Of a stretch of DNA of 64,000 nucleotides, positions 53,373 to 64,000 are shown in pieces. Each line of letters starts with the position of its first letter. Position 1 is the first letter of the stretch. A model generated the notes under the pieces. That model saw only the letters and a list, made by a program, of their open reading frames with translations, had not been told where the DNA came from and ran no database searches. Source of the stretch: Cunninghamia lanceolata (taxonomy: Eukaryota > Streptophyta > Pinopsida > Cupressales > Cupressaceae); the NCBI GenBank assembly GCA_027924645.1, contig BSBN01001365.1, forward strand, positions 62,001 through 126,000. Reading direction: 5' to 3'. Both the position numbers and the translations under genes were made by a program.

Positions 53373-54761
53373 TGTAATGTCCCCTTTGCAGGCATGAGCA
53401 ATTGGCAGAGACCCTTAGCCTACTTTAATTCCTGTATGCTAACCAAGTGGTGGAAAGGGAATAGTTAATTAATTAAATTATGTTGTCTAAAGTCTTTCAT
53501 TTTTACGAGCAACTTATATTTAATTGATTATTTTATTAAAGTTGGACAATTTATTAAAAAGTGACTTATTTCGGGGCCCAAAAGTATAGTAAAGTTAAAA
53601 AGAAATTTCAGACGTCACTTTGAGGGGGAAAATGAAATATAATATTTCATTTAATTCAAAAAGGTATAAAAATGAGAGTTTACAAAAAGAAATTCATTCT
53701 TGGCATTGCATTTTCAAAACCCCAACTTTGGAGATTGAGCAATTGTTCATCTTTCTTCCCTAGGACGAAAACCCTATGACAAAGATTGGTTTCAAGGACG
53801 AAAACCCTTCTAGCCAATTTGTGAGTGGATTCATCTAGGATTCACAGGTGTGCTGAATGCTAGAAGGTTTTTGGTTATAGTTGTAGCTTTCAGTTTGGAG
53901 AATGTCGATATTTATTTGCATAGCAAATCTCATCGAAGAATGAAGGAGAGTATGTTTTGAAGTTGATAGGGCTGATTCCAATCAGGCCGTACCATTTTGA
54001 GACTTTATTGCCAGATATTAAAAGAAAACAAGCCGTACAAATGAATGCTAAAACTGGCCATACTCATTTGAAGTAAAGGTGTGGAGAGTAATTGAGTTTG
54101 AAGGCAGATTATATTCTATTTCTATTGAATCTTTCTAGCTTGCAAGCTGCACAGAGAAAGAAGAGGGAGGTGAAGCTATTTGAAGAGGAGTTGAGAGGGG
54201 TTGATGCATTAAATGAGGGTTTTGAGGGCCCTAACTCTTAGCTGCACCATGTACATATAAGTTCCTATGTGTTGGAAGTGAACCGTGGCATTTGAGGATA
54301 GTTAAGGAGGGGCATGCTGCTGTATTAAGGGTGTACTGAACAGTAATATGCAGATTTGAGTATTTATTCAGATTCTCAAGTTGTGAATGAACTTTGACTT
54401 CAGTCCCAGCTGTCATAGGAGTACTCTGAATTATTCCAGCTGCAATGTCATCCTATGCTAGCAGTGCAACGGTCAAAGGTTAATCTCCAGCAATCCATTC
54501 AGTAGTTACCAGCTAAAGTTTGAGGTCAGGATCTGAATTTATCTTGTTTCAATCAGAACTAAATGTGTTTAACCTCCAGAATATTGAATGACAATTTGTG
54601 TAATCTTTTTTCCAACAAGATAAATATATAGATTCCTTATCGCTGTAGCTGTGTATCTTTTGTTTTCAATGAAGTAAAACCAATTCCTTGCATTCTTGCC
54701 TATTGGCATTTTGTCAAACATTTGCAAAAGAATACAAAAAAAATAGTGTGGGGATAGTATA
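53373..54761 (+). repeat. 5' LTR of element G
   Basis: TGTAATGTCCCC to GGGGATAGTATA (decayed ATTACA), 1389 bp. TATA box TATAAAAA from 53665; paired hairpins 53761-53809; decayed U3 inverted repeat TTAGCCTA/TATGCTAA (53415-53442). Confidence 0.92.
53761..53822 (+). other. paired leader hairpins (LTR G, 5' copy)
   Basis: Hairpin 1: TAGG (53761-53764)/CCTA (53773-53776), loop ACGAAAAC. Hairpin 2: AAGG (53794-53797)/CCTT (53806-53809), loop ACGAAAAC, with an outer stem ATTGG (53785-53789)/CCAAT (53814-53818) across a small internal loop. Confidence 0.7.
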
Positions 54762-54762
54762 G

Positions 54763-54774
54763 TGGTATCAGAGC
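54763..54774 (+). promoter_or_regulatory. primer binding site of element G
   Basis: TGGTATCAGAGC one base after the LTR end; canonical Met-tRNA site. Confidence 0.95.
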
Positions 54775-54951
54775 TGGTTTTCCTGTTAGCTTGTTGGGAA
54801 TTTAACAGATTGATGCAGAAATACAATTCATATGCAACCTAGTGAAAGAGCTAATAGGTATTATTAGAGGAATCTTAGAAGAGGACAGTATAATTTTCCA
54901 GAGAATTTAGAAGAAAGATTTCCTTTTGTAGATTTATAGGTAGAAGAAATC

Positions 54952-56088
54952 ATGGCAGATATGGAAAGGAGGAATGAAGGAAATAGCACGAAATAGATAC
55001 TCAGTGATCTTGCTCGGGGACAACAACAGTTGATCAATTTATTGACACAAATGTTGCAAAATATGAACATGCCTAGGGCTGATCATAATCACAATGGGGA
55101 AGCTAGTAACTCTACAAACAACCAAACTAACAACACTAGAACGGTTATTGGATCAGCAACAAGACCATTGATGCCTACATTTTTAAACATAGAAGAAATT
55201 CTGAAAGGTAATGGGGGACAACAGAATGATGATGAGAGTCACCTAGATTATTTGCATGAGTACCAGTGGGGATGAATTTCATACTGCTATGTCATTGACT
55301 GATCTTTTCCAACTAAAGTTGAGGAATAGACCCAAGAAAGACAGGGGTACACACAATCAAGACTTGCAGCGAAGGTTGGGCAAGTTGTCCATACCCACCT
55401 TTGATGGGTCTAACAAATACACATCACGTTCATGGATCCAAAAATTAGATACACATTTTTCACTTATCCTATGTTCGAAAATGAAGCAATAAAATATGCC
55501 ACATTGCATTTGGAGGGCGATGCTCATGAGTGATGGTACCATGGGATGGTGACACAAGGTCATAGTCTCATAGACTCTTATGCAGATTTCAGCCAGAGAC
55601 TAATTGATAGGTTTGATAAGAAGGATCCGAAACTCCATTTCAAGAGTTAGCACAACTGAAGTAGTATGGCTCAATTGACTGTTATATGTCTAAATTTTAG
55701 AGGCTTTCCGTGATGGTTCCTGATGTATCAAAGAGAAGACTTGTTCTTTTTATTGAGGGTTTGACTGAACCACTTAGAGGTTGGGTGAAGGCATTTGACC
55801 CACCTTCTTTATAGGATGCAATAAAAAGGCCAAGAAACATGGAGTTTTCCACACCCAAAAATAAATTCCAACCTAAGTCATTACCACCAAAGAAGACAAG
55901 AAACCCTTTTAGAAGGAATGGCCTAAAAAGGCAAATATGGATGAGGAGACAAAGAATGAGCTACAGAGGAAGAAATTATGTTTTTCATGCAACGAGCCAT
56001 GGGAACTAGGTCACAAGTGCCTAGGAAGAGACAAGGTTCATTGCATTGAGGTTATCTCCAATAATGAAGAGGAAAAGGAGGAGATTGG
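54952..56088 (+). pseudogene. gag: gag of element G
   Basis: ATG at 54952 opens MADMERRNEGNS, with a TAG soon after, then an Asn-rich linker (NNQTNNTR), a frameshift near 55250 and the Retrotrans_gag core: FDGSNKYTSRSWIQKLDTHF, ATLHLEGDA...WYHGMVTQGH, DFSQRLIDRFDKKDP, LFIEGLTEPLRGWVKAFDPP. A zinc knuckle CFSCNEPWELGHKC lies near 55982. There are at least eight stops or shifts. Residue pattern and knuckle spacing are the same as in element B's gag, so B and G belong to related lineages. Split from the protease by solo LTR L at 56089. Confidence 0.88.
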
Positions 56089-56998
56089 TGTTAGGATAAG
56101 GTGACATTAACCTTGCAATCCTAAGTCAATTTCATGTGTCTCCAAGATCCTTGGAATGTGTTCTTGGACAACTAGAGACATGTGAAATTAAATATTTATT
56201 ATTTATTTCACTATGGCTAATTGTAGTTGCTTTCATAGAGCTGGGTCCCACTTGGATTTGCAAGAATATTGCATGAGTCCATTGTAGGTGTCCACTTTGG
56301 AGGTGGGGCCCATTTGGATTTGTATGGATTGCATAATGTTGCATTAGCTTTGCATGATATCCAAACTTGGGCGCCAAGTCTTGGTGGGGTCCATATGGAC
56401 TTGCATGTCGCATGTGCTTTGCATGTTATCCTAATTGGGGCGCCAAGGCTTGCATGTGCTTTGCATGTCATTGCATAAGCTTTGAGCACTTGTTGTTAGC
56501 ATCTGATTGGCTATGAGTTGGGCGCCCATGAAAAGCTATGAGAAGACTTATGAGAAATCATTGATTTTATTGGTTGACCAAAAGGGAAGGCGTTTGGTTT
56601 TTGCATGTGGATTTGACACTTGTTTTGAGAAACCATAATGGTATTCTCACATCCAAATCTTCTATATATTGGTGCCTTTGATTGGTTGTATTATGAGAAT
56701 TTTATGCAGATTGAAAACAAAGCGTTGTCGGAATTCAGAGAGAAATGTCGTGTTAATGTAAACTTCATTCAAAGATTAATACAACCATTGAATCTCTTTG
56801 GGTGTGGAGTTTTTTCTCGCAAGGGTTTCTCAACATAAATACTGTGTCAACTGTTATAATTTATTCTTTCATTCTTTCATTGTTGAATTTGCTAATCATA
56901 TAAACATTAAAGTGGATAATCTTTAATTAAATTTCAGATATGTACACAATATTAAAGTTAATATTGCAGCAGTTTCACCTTGATTTTCCAACAATTGG
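56084..56998 (+). mobile_element. solo LTR L
   Basis: TGTTAGGATAAG (56089) to TTTTCCAACA (56993), 905 bp, with perfect TSD ATTGG (56084-56088, 56994-56998) between gag and protease of G. The ends and size suit a Ty1/copia LTR. It carries an internal degenerate triplication around a GGGCGCCAAG/GCATGTGCTTTGCATG phrase (56350-56480). No coding; orientation is uncertain, with TATATATT near 56662 favouring plus. Confidence 0.85.
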
Positions 56999-58971
56999 TT
57001 CAAGGAGTGAACAAGAAGAAGGAGAAGGTAATCTAGAAGATCACATTGGTAGAGGAGTTTTAGGAGGGACTTGTGCTACTCTATCAGGTACACTCAGGTA
57101 TAACCCATTTAGAGTTTGAGGAGTGTTGCAGGGTCAGAGAGTGATGGTTTTGATTGATAGTGGGGCAATCCACAACTTCATTGATGAGGGCCTAGTAGCA
57201 AAAAGAGGCCTTAAGGTGGAGGATTTCGAAGGATTCAATGTGATGGTTGCAGATGGTTTTACTATGTCATGCACCAAAAAGATATCACAGTTGAGCATCA
57301 TGTTAGGCAACCATAGGGTAACGGATGATTTCTATGTAGTTGGGATTCGAGAGATAGATGTGGTCTTGGGAGTGGCTGCATTCTCTTAGGAAATACTCCC
57401 AAAACTTTTAGACTATGGAGTTGAAGTTCAAAGCAGATGGAAAAAAAGGTGGTACTTCGAGGCATGTCTAATGGAGCACCTAGAGTAGTCATTGCTAAGA
57501 ATATGGAGGCTCATTTCTTGACATGGTAGGTTGCATGGGTAGCCCAATGCCTTATTTCTACAAAGGTCTCTTCGGAGGGTAAGAGAGTTTATCATGTTGA
57601 TATTCAGTCACTGCTGGACAAACATAGTTTGGTGTTTGCCGATATTCCTTCTAGTAGACTACTAGATAGGGGCTTTGAGCATGTCATTGAGCTGGAGGAG
57701 GGGGCCAAGCCTATCATCACTACCCTTTATCGCCACCCAAAAAGGCATAAGGAGGAGATAGAAAAGGCCATTAGGGAGCAACTTGATATGGGGCATATTA
57801 GACCCCAGTTCCAGTGCTTTTGCTTCTTCAGTAGTTTTAGTTAAGAAGAAGGATGGAACCATGAGGATGTGTATTGATTACAAAGATAGATGTGTTCTTG
57901 GGAGTGGCTGTATTCTCTTGGGAAGTACTCCCAAAACTTTCAGACTATGGAGTTGAAGTTCAAAGCAGGTGGAAAAAAGGTGGTACTTCGAGGCATGTCT
58001 AATGGAGCATCCAGAGTAGTCATTGCTAAGAAGATGAGGCTCTTTTCCGACATGGTGAGGTTGCATGGGTAGCCCAATGCCTTATTTCTACAAAGGTCTC
58101 TTTGGAGGGTAAGAGAGCTTATCATGTTGATACTCAACCACTGTTGGACAAACATAGTTTGGTGTTTGTTGATATTCCTTCTAGTAGACCACCAGATAGG
58201 GGCTTTGAGCATGTCATTGAGTTGGAGGAGGGGGCCAAGCACATCATCACTACCCCTTATCGCCACCCAAAAAGGCATAAGGAGGAGATAGAGAAGGCCA
58301 TTAGGGAGCTACTTGATATGGGGCATATTAGACCCCAGTTCTAGCCCTTTTGCTTCTTCAGTAGTTTTAGTTAAGAAGAAGGATGGAACCATGGGGATGT
58401 GTATTGATTATAGGGTTCTCAACAAGAAAACAATTAAGAATAGGCACCCTATCCCCAGGATCGACGAGTTGCATGGAGCAGTCTACTTTTCGAAGATTGA
58501 TCTTTGATCAAGGTATCATTAGATTAGAGTTAGAGAAGAGGACATTCATGAAACTGTTTTTAGATGCCACTATGGACACTACGAGTTTTTGGTCATGCCT
58601 TTTGGATTGACCAATGCACTTGCTACATTTCAGTCAGGTATGAACTAAGTATTTAATAAGCAGTTGCAGAAATTTGTACTTGTCTTCTTTGATGACATTT
58701 TGATATACAGTAAAATGTGGGAGGATCATCTTAGACATATTGATGAGGACTTGGGGATCATGGAGGCATCGTCACTATATGCTAAAGCATCTAAGTCCAA
58801 ATTTGGGATGACATAAATTCTATATTTGGGGCATGTGATCAGTGTAGAGGGAGTCAAAGTAGATATCGATAAGATTTGGACCATCTTGGATTAGCCACCA
58901 CCTAAGACATTGTCCCATCTGAGAGGATTCTTCGGTTTGTGCAATTATTACAGGAGATTCGTTGGGGGTTT
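56999..58971 (+). pseudogene. pol: protease and reverse transcriptase of element G
   Basis: Protease: VLIDSGAIHNFIDEG (57148 on) with the catalytic D-S-G intact, then VTDDFYVVGIREIDVVLG. After it comes a 531-bp tandem duplication (57353-57884 and 57885-58416) covering the end of protease and the start of RT, so the phrases [38 protein letters not shown] and [13 protein letters not shown] appear twice. The RT proper continues [27 protein letters not shown], then stops at 58504 and later, [18 protein letters not shown] and the catalytic VFFDDILIYSK near 58685. It runs to GFFGLCNYYRRFV, where solo LTR M interrupts. At least six stops and several shifts; not functional. Confidence 0.9.
57353..58416 (+). 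repeat. 531-bp tandem duplication within G pol
   Basis: Copy 1 (57353-57884) and copy 2 (57885-58416) both run from GATAGATGTG to GTATTGATTA and are about 95% alike by eye. The copies differ in some stops and in one-base indels, so they have diverged since duplicating. Confidence 0.88.
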
Positions 58972-60761
58972 TGTAAAACCCCCTACTGATTTTTTTGTGT
59001 ATTTCAACAAGTGTTTGATGAAATGATAGTGAAATTGCCAATTACTTTTAACAAGATCAGAAATTACAACAATGACTCTCAGAAAATGCAGTCTCGAATT
59101 TGCAGATGCTGCTACAAATTAATTATCTGCTAGAAAGATATTTAGCTCACAGATAATCATGCATATAGAATTGATCTAATTGCAAATCCGACCTTTCAAA
59201 GTGTTGATGGAATCATGAAATATTATCACAAAGTAATATAACCAGCAAGTACATTGAAGGCTTTAATGCAAAGTTGGAAGTACATGTATGAAATTACTGA
59301 TATTTATGGATAACTCCTGTTCTCTGCTGTTGTAATCAGACCAAACTAGACTGTATTCAACTCTGGAACAGGTACTCAACATGTACAGGTGACAATCAAA
59401 GCTTAAAACTCTAAATCCTTCTCAGACCTGAGGATTTGATATAGATGAAGCCTGATTGGATACAAACTCCTGCTCACATATATGTTGATAACTACAACAA
59501 ACTATTCCAGAATACCCTTTACACTGTTGTAGCAGTCAGTAAACCTCTATTCTCTACAGTTCTAATCTCTTTACCTGGAGTGGAAGAAATGCTAACAATT
59601 TGACCAATATATAAGTAGAAATTCTGACCTCAATGTTGAAGCTGATAACTGAATGAATCACTTTGAGGACTCATAATAAAAAAATAACAATATCTGATAA
59701 TGAACAGAATTCATACCCAAAATTGCCCATAAGGACCGTATGGTCCCTTATTTCCTCTTCCCAGGCTGTGATCTCCCTTCAAATTCTTTCTTTACTTCCT
59801 AAGAAGGAAGCGATAGATAGACAAAGATTCCTCAAAAGGGAATCGATTTGTTATGCCCACATCTTCATTTTTGACTTGCGATCCCTTTGACTATGCTGCG
59901 CCTTCTTGCAATCTCTTTTTTTGATATTCAACTCAACTTTACCAATTAATCACTTATACTTCAAAACTTGGTACAGCTCCTTCCTCTTATATGGTACGGC
60001 TATTTCCTTTGCCAAGAAAAGGTACGACCAGCTGGGTTTATATGGTACGACTGGGTCTTGGACACTTCAGCAATAAAATTTAGGAGTTGTCTTTCACTTA
60101 TAACATGAGATAATTTGTCATACAAATATCTCAATAAATCTCATAGAAATTCCACCAAACTGAAATCTAATTTCAGTTTACCCAAATGCAAATCTGGAAA
60201 TTATCTTCAATCTGCAACACAAATCTGAAAATTACCAGCATTCATCCAAATCTCCAAAATACCAAACAATGAGCACCCCTGTGAATCTTGTGTGAATTCA
60301 CCCCAATATTGGCTAGGGAGAATTCCTTCTCCAAACCCAATCTCTACTATAGGGTTTTCCTCATAGGCTGCAATTTGAACACAAAATGTTCAAACTCCAC
60401 CATTGGGGTATTAGAAAAATGAAATGCCAAAAGATATGAAATTCTCTCTTCACAATCTCCTTTTTATAACCCGTTTGGATCATTCTAGAAATTATATTTT
60501 GTAACCACCTTTAGAATTTTCTAGAAAATTCTATTTTATTTCCTCATAAAGTGACTTTATTTTAGTTTGCTTTTTGGACCAAATAAGTCACTTTATAATA
60601 ATTAATTAAATATAAGTTGCCCAAAAAAGGATAATTCAAGACAACTCAATTTAATTAATTAATTATTCCCTTACTATAATCCCAATTAGCCTACGAGAAT
60701 CAAAAATAGGCTAAGGGTCTTTGCCGATCGATCACGCTTGCGAAGGGGACATTACAAGTTT
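58967..60761 (-). mobile_element. solo LTR M (minus strand)
   Basis: On the minus strand it runs TGTAATGTCCCC (from 60756) to GGGGGTTTTACA (58972), 1785 bp; flanks GGTTT (58967-58971) and AGTTT (60757-60761) fit a TSD with one mismatch. It lies between RT and RNase H of G. U3 inverted repeat TTAGCCTA (60686-60693)/TAGGCTAA (60707-60714). Minus-strand TATA box TATAAAAA at about 60461-60468. Hairpin stems are kept about 95 bp downstream, but the loops have changed. Confidence 0.88.
60309..60366 (-). other. variant leader hairpins (LTR M)
   Basis: Stem GGAGA/TCTCC (60317-60332, minus-strand loop AGGAAT) is enclosed by the same outer ATTGG/CCAAT stem as in LTR G. The first hairpin is reduced to TATGAGG-AAAA-CCCTATA. 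The conserved ACGAAAAC loop is lost in both. Confidence 0.45.
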
Positions 60762-62722
60762 TTCGCAACTAGTAGCACCCTTAACAAACTTGACCAAGAA
60801 AGGGTCTTTCATTTGGACGGATGCAGCTCAATAGACCTTCGACAAACTCAAGGAGGTAATAAGTTCGTGTCCAGTTTAGCATTGCCATATTTTTCTTAGC
60901 CCTTTGTGTTGGAGTGTGATGCTTCTGGTGAGGGCATTGAAGCTATCCTAATGCAGAACAAATATCCTATAGCTTTTGAGAGTTGGAAGCTCAAAGAGAT
61001 AGAAAGAAGATTTTCCATTTATGATAAGGAGATGTTAGCCATTATGCATGCATTGGCTATTGGCTAAATTCAGACAGTACCTGGTAGGGGGTAAATTTGT
61101 GGTAAGGATAGATCATAATAGCTTGAAATACTTCCTCAACTAGAAGGATTTGAACGAAAGGCATCAAAAGTGGGTAAGCAAACTGCAGGCCTATGATTTT
61201 GATATTGAGTATGTTAAGGGAAAAGGGAATGTAGTTGTAGATGCCCTATCCAAGAAGCCTACCTTGTGCTCAATGATAGAGATATCAATAGATTGGAAGG
61301 CTCATCTCTTGGTTGAATATTCCAATAATGCATTTTCTTGCTATGTCATGGAAGGGAAGGTGCAGGATGACAGGTACAGGGTAATGGATGATCTCATTCT
61401 ATACAAGGACAAGATCTACCTTCTTCTAGAATCCAAGATGAAGGAGAAGATACTGAGAGCTGTTCATGACACACCATTAGCAGGACACCTTGGCTACTTT
61501 AAGGCTTACAAGCAAATCAGAAAGAGGTTCACATGGAAGGGACTAAAAGATGACGTCTTGAGACATGTTAGGGAGTGTCTGACTTGTCAACAAAATAAGT
61601 CATAACATACTTTTCCAACAGGACTGTTGTAGCCCTTGCCTATTTCAGAGCAGAAATGGGAGAGCATATCTATGGATTTCATCACTGGTCTTCTACATGT
61701 ACAGGGTAAGGATCACATCTTTGTTATGGTGGACAGATTGACCAGGTATGCTCACTTCTATGCCATATCTTCCGAGTTTAAGGCACCTCAAGTTGCAAAG
61801 CTATTTTTTAGAGAGCTGACTCCATGGTCTACTTAAGAACATTGTCAGTGATTGGGATAGCAGGTTTCTTAATATGTTCTAGTAGGAGCTTTTCAGATTG
61901 ACAGGTACTGAGTTAACTCCGAACTCTAGTTATCACCCATAGACAAATGGGCAGATTGAGATTGTTAATAAGTGGGTAGAAGGATATCTGAGGAACTATG
62001 TAGCAGGGCAACAGAAGGCTTGGATCGGGTGGTTATATTTGGGTGAGCACTGCTACAATACCACCTATCACATGTCTATCGACACAACTCCTTTAAGAGC
62101 TTTGTATGGGTATGATGTCACATCTTTTGTGGATTTAGTCATTGCTGACAGCAGGGTTCCGAAGGCCAAGGATTGGTCAAGGAGAGTCAGGATATTCTAA
62201 AGTCACTTAAGAAAAATCTCCAACAAGCTCAAAATCAACAGAAGATCTATGCAGATAGACGCAAATTGGAGAGATCTTTTGAGGTTGGTGACTTGGTTTT
62301 CCTGTGGTTGTAGCCCTACAGGCAATCTTCCTTGAAGAAGAGTGAAGCAGAGAAGTTGAAACCACGGTTTTATGGACCATACAAGGTTGTGAGGAGGATA
62401 GGAGAGGTTGCCTATGAATTAGAACTGCCAGAGCACAACAAAATCCACAATGTATTTCATGTTTCATGCTCAAAAAGGCACTCGGGCAGCATATTTCACC
62501 TTCTACCGAGCTTTCAATATTGGATGAGGAAGGTAAATTGATTTTGGTACTTGAGGCTATTTTGGATGTATGGGGGAGAGAAAGTTGAGAAAAATAAGCA
62601 TCAAAGAGTATTTGGTTCGTCGGAAGGATTTGCCTCTAGAAGATGCTACTTGGAAAAGAGGACAGGTACTTCAGCATCCAAATTTGCAATTGCTTGAGAA
62701 CAAGCAATTTTTGGGAGGGAGG
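60757..62722 (+). pseudogene. pol: RNase H, integrase and chromodomain-like end of element G
   Basis: The connection FSQLVAPLTNLTKKGSFIWT (60762 on) continues the RT cut at 58971. RNase H: VLECDASGEGI (60911 on), IAFESWKLKE, YDKEMLAIMHAL, then a frameshift near 61065 and NERHQKWVSKLQAYDFDIEY, with VDALSKKP. Integrase zinc domain: HDTPLAGHLGYFKAY...CLTCQQNK (H-H-C-C intact) in an open frame 61150-61605. Integrase core: SMDFITGL, SDWDSRFLN and QIEIVNKW keep the D-D-E residues. The end has SIKEYLVRRKDLPLEDATWK, the chromodomain-like phrase of plant chromoviruses, and NLQLLENKQFLGGRT just before the polypurine tract. Several stops (such as 61603 and 61834) and shifts make it non-functional. Confidence 0.9.
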
Positions 62723-63112
62723 ACTATAATGTCCCCTTCACAAGCATGAGCAATTGGTGGAGACCCTTAGCTTATTTTAATTCCTGTAGGATAACCAGGT
62801 GGTGGAAAGGGAATAATTAATTAAATAAATTAAGTTGTCTAAAATCATTCATTTTTACGGGCAACTTATACTTAATTAATTATTTTATTAAAGTTGGATA
62901 GTTTATTAAAATGTGACTTATTTTGGGGCCCAAAAGTAAAGTCAAATTAAAAAGAAATTTCAAAAGTCACTTTGAAGGGGAAAATGAAATATAATATTTC
63001 ATTTAATTTAAAAAGGTATAAAAATGAGAGCTTGCGAAAATAAATTCATTCTTGGCATTTCATTTTCAAAACCCCAGCTTTGGAGATTGAGCAACTGTTC
63101 ATATTTCTGCCC

Positions 63113-63161
63113 TAGGACGAAAACCCTACAGCAAAGATTGGTTTCGAGAACGAAAACCCTC
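63113..63161 (+). other. paired leader hairpins (LTR G, 3' copy)
   Basis: Hairpin 1: TAGG (63113-63116)/CCTA (63125-63128), loop ACGAAAAC. Hairpin 2: GAGA (63146-63149)/CCTC (63158-63161), loop ACGAAAAC, with one A-C mismatch next to the loop. Relative to the 5' copy, two stem positions changed on both sides (AAGG/CCTT against GAGA/CCTC). Confidence 0.65.
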
Positions 63162-63959
63162 TTAGCCAATTTGTGAGTGGATTCATCCAGGATTCGTAGG
63201 TGTGCTGAATGTGTTAGAAGATTTTTGGTTATAGTTGTAGCTTTCAGTTTGGAGAATATCAATATTTATTCATGGAGCAAATCTTATCGAAGAATGAAGG
63301 AGAGTATGTTTTGAAGTTGATAGGGTTGATTCTAATCAGGCCGTACCATTTTGAGACTTTATTGCTGGATATTAAAAGAAAACAGGCCATACAAATAAAT
63401 GCTCAAACTGTGGAGTAAAGGTGTGGAGAGTAATTGAGTTTGAAGGCAGATTATACTTTATTTCTGTTGAATCTTTCTAGCTTGCAGGCTGTACAGAGAA
63501 AGAAGAGGGACGCGAGGCTGTTTGAAGAGGAGTTGAGAGGGGTCGATGCATTAAATGAGGGTTTTGAGGGCCCTAACTTCCAGCCGCACCATGTAAACAT
63601 AAGTTCCTATGTTTTGGAAGTGAGCCGTGGCATTTGAGGATAGTTAAGGAGGGGTGTGCTGCTGTATTAAGGGTGTACCGAGCAGAAATATGCAGATTTG
63701 AGTATTTATTCAGATTCTCAAGGTGTGAATGAACTTTGACTTCAGTCCCAGCTGTCACAGGAGTACTCAGAATTATTCCAGCTGCAATGTCATCCTATGC
63801 TAGCAGTGCAGCAGTCAAGGGTTAATCTCCAGCAAGCCATTCAGCAGTTACCAGCTAAAATTTGAGGTCAGGATCTGAATTTATCTTGTCAATCAGAGCT
63901 GAATGTGTATAACCTCTAGAATATTGAATGACAATTTGTGTAATCGTTTTTCTAACAAG

Positions 63960-63962
63960 ATA

Positions 63963-64000
<38 letters not shown>
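63960..64000. repeat. (TA)n microsatellite at window end
   Basis: At least 15 TA repeats, continuing past the window. Confidence 0.95.

Larger units (their letters stand above)
53373..64000 (+). mobile_element. element G: decayed Ty3/gypsy chromovirus with nested solo LTRs
   Basis: 5' LTR 53373-54761, Met-tRNA primer site, gag, [solo LTR L], protease and RT, [solo LTR M on the minus strand], RNase H, integrase with chromodomain-like end, polypurine tract GGGAGGGAGG (62712-62722), 3' LTR 62725 to beyond the window. The two LTRs differ at very roughly one position in ten over the first 220 bp, so G is much older than B. All domains needed for transposition are recognisable but every one has stops or shifts. 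It is the relative that shows what element B has lost. Confidence 0.9.
62725..64000 (+). repeat. 3' LTR of element G (truncated by window end)
   Basis: Starts TATAATGTCCCC (TG changed to TA) after the polypurine tract. It matches the 5' LTR with about 10% differences; TATA box from 63017, paired hairpins 63113-63161. It ends in a (TA)n tract at the window edge that replaces a shorter TA run in the 5' copy. Confidence 0.9.

Overview
The window looks like intergenic DNA from a very large plant nuclear genome, most likely a gymnosperm and probably a conifer. The reasons are stacked LTR retrotransposons with plant-type primer binding sites (initiator-Met tRNA, TGGTATCAGAGC), chromovirus-type Ty3/gypsy coding relics, a plant LINE tail, and a pentatricopeptide-repeat (PPR) pseudogene of the land-plant type. 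No intact host gene, tRNA or rRNA gene was recognised. The species assignment is inference only.

Layout, using letter names for elements in this annotation. 1-5092: microsatellite, a decayed LTR (P) and a 5'-truncated LINE on the minus strand. 5098-8696: unit N with LTR-like ends and a TTTTC target-site duplication (TSD), carrying a PPR pseudogene. 9499-12223: element O, a complete gag-only Ty1/copia derivative on the minus strand. 12717-15901: a coding relic and a decayed LTR (H). 15902-41932: gypsy derivative B (gag-protease plus a novel ORF where RT-integrase should be). Its 3' LTR was split by solo LTR C; C by element D (minus strand, 3.87 kb LTRs); D's 3' LTR by unit E (5.67 kb, intact 1040-codon ORF); and B's LTR again by solo LTR F. 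TSDs are visible for C, D, E and F. 41933-46807: no genes, several degenerate repeats. 46808-53372: gag-protease relic I, split by GC-rich, hAT-like fragment Q and by LTR K, which itself contains solo LTR J. 53373-64000: gypsy chromovirus G with decayed gag, PR, RT, RNase H and INT, split by solo LTRs L and M; its 3' LTR runs off the window.

The strongest unexplained signal is shared by LTRs P, H, B, C, F, J and G. About 95-110 bp downstream of each TATA box lies one hairpin, or a pair, whose 8-nt loop is nearly always ACGAAAAC while the stems differ and compensate (AAGG/CCTT, TAGG/CCTA, GAGG/CCTC, AATTGG/CCAATT, GGTGAATTAG/CTAATTCATC against GGTGAGTTGG/CTAGCTCATC). This is what a selected RNA structure in the leader would look like. 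A second compensated inverted repeat (TTAGCCTA...TAGGCTAA) lies near the 5' end of most of these LTRs. Other highlights are the intact ORF inside unit E, whose termini match the LTR termini of D; the duplicated primer-binding-site tail of solo LTR C; and the replacement ORF in B.
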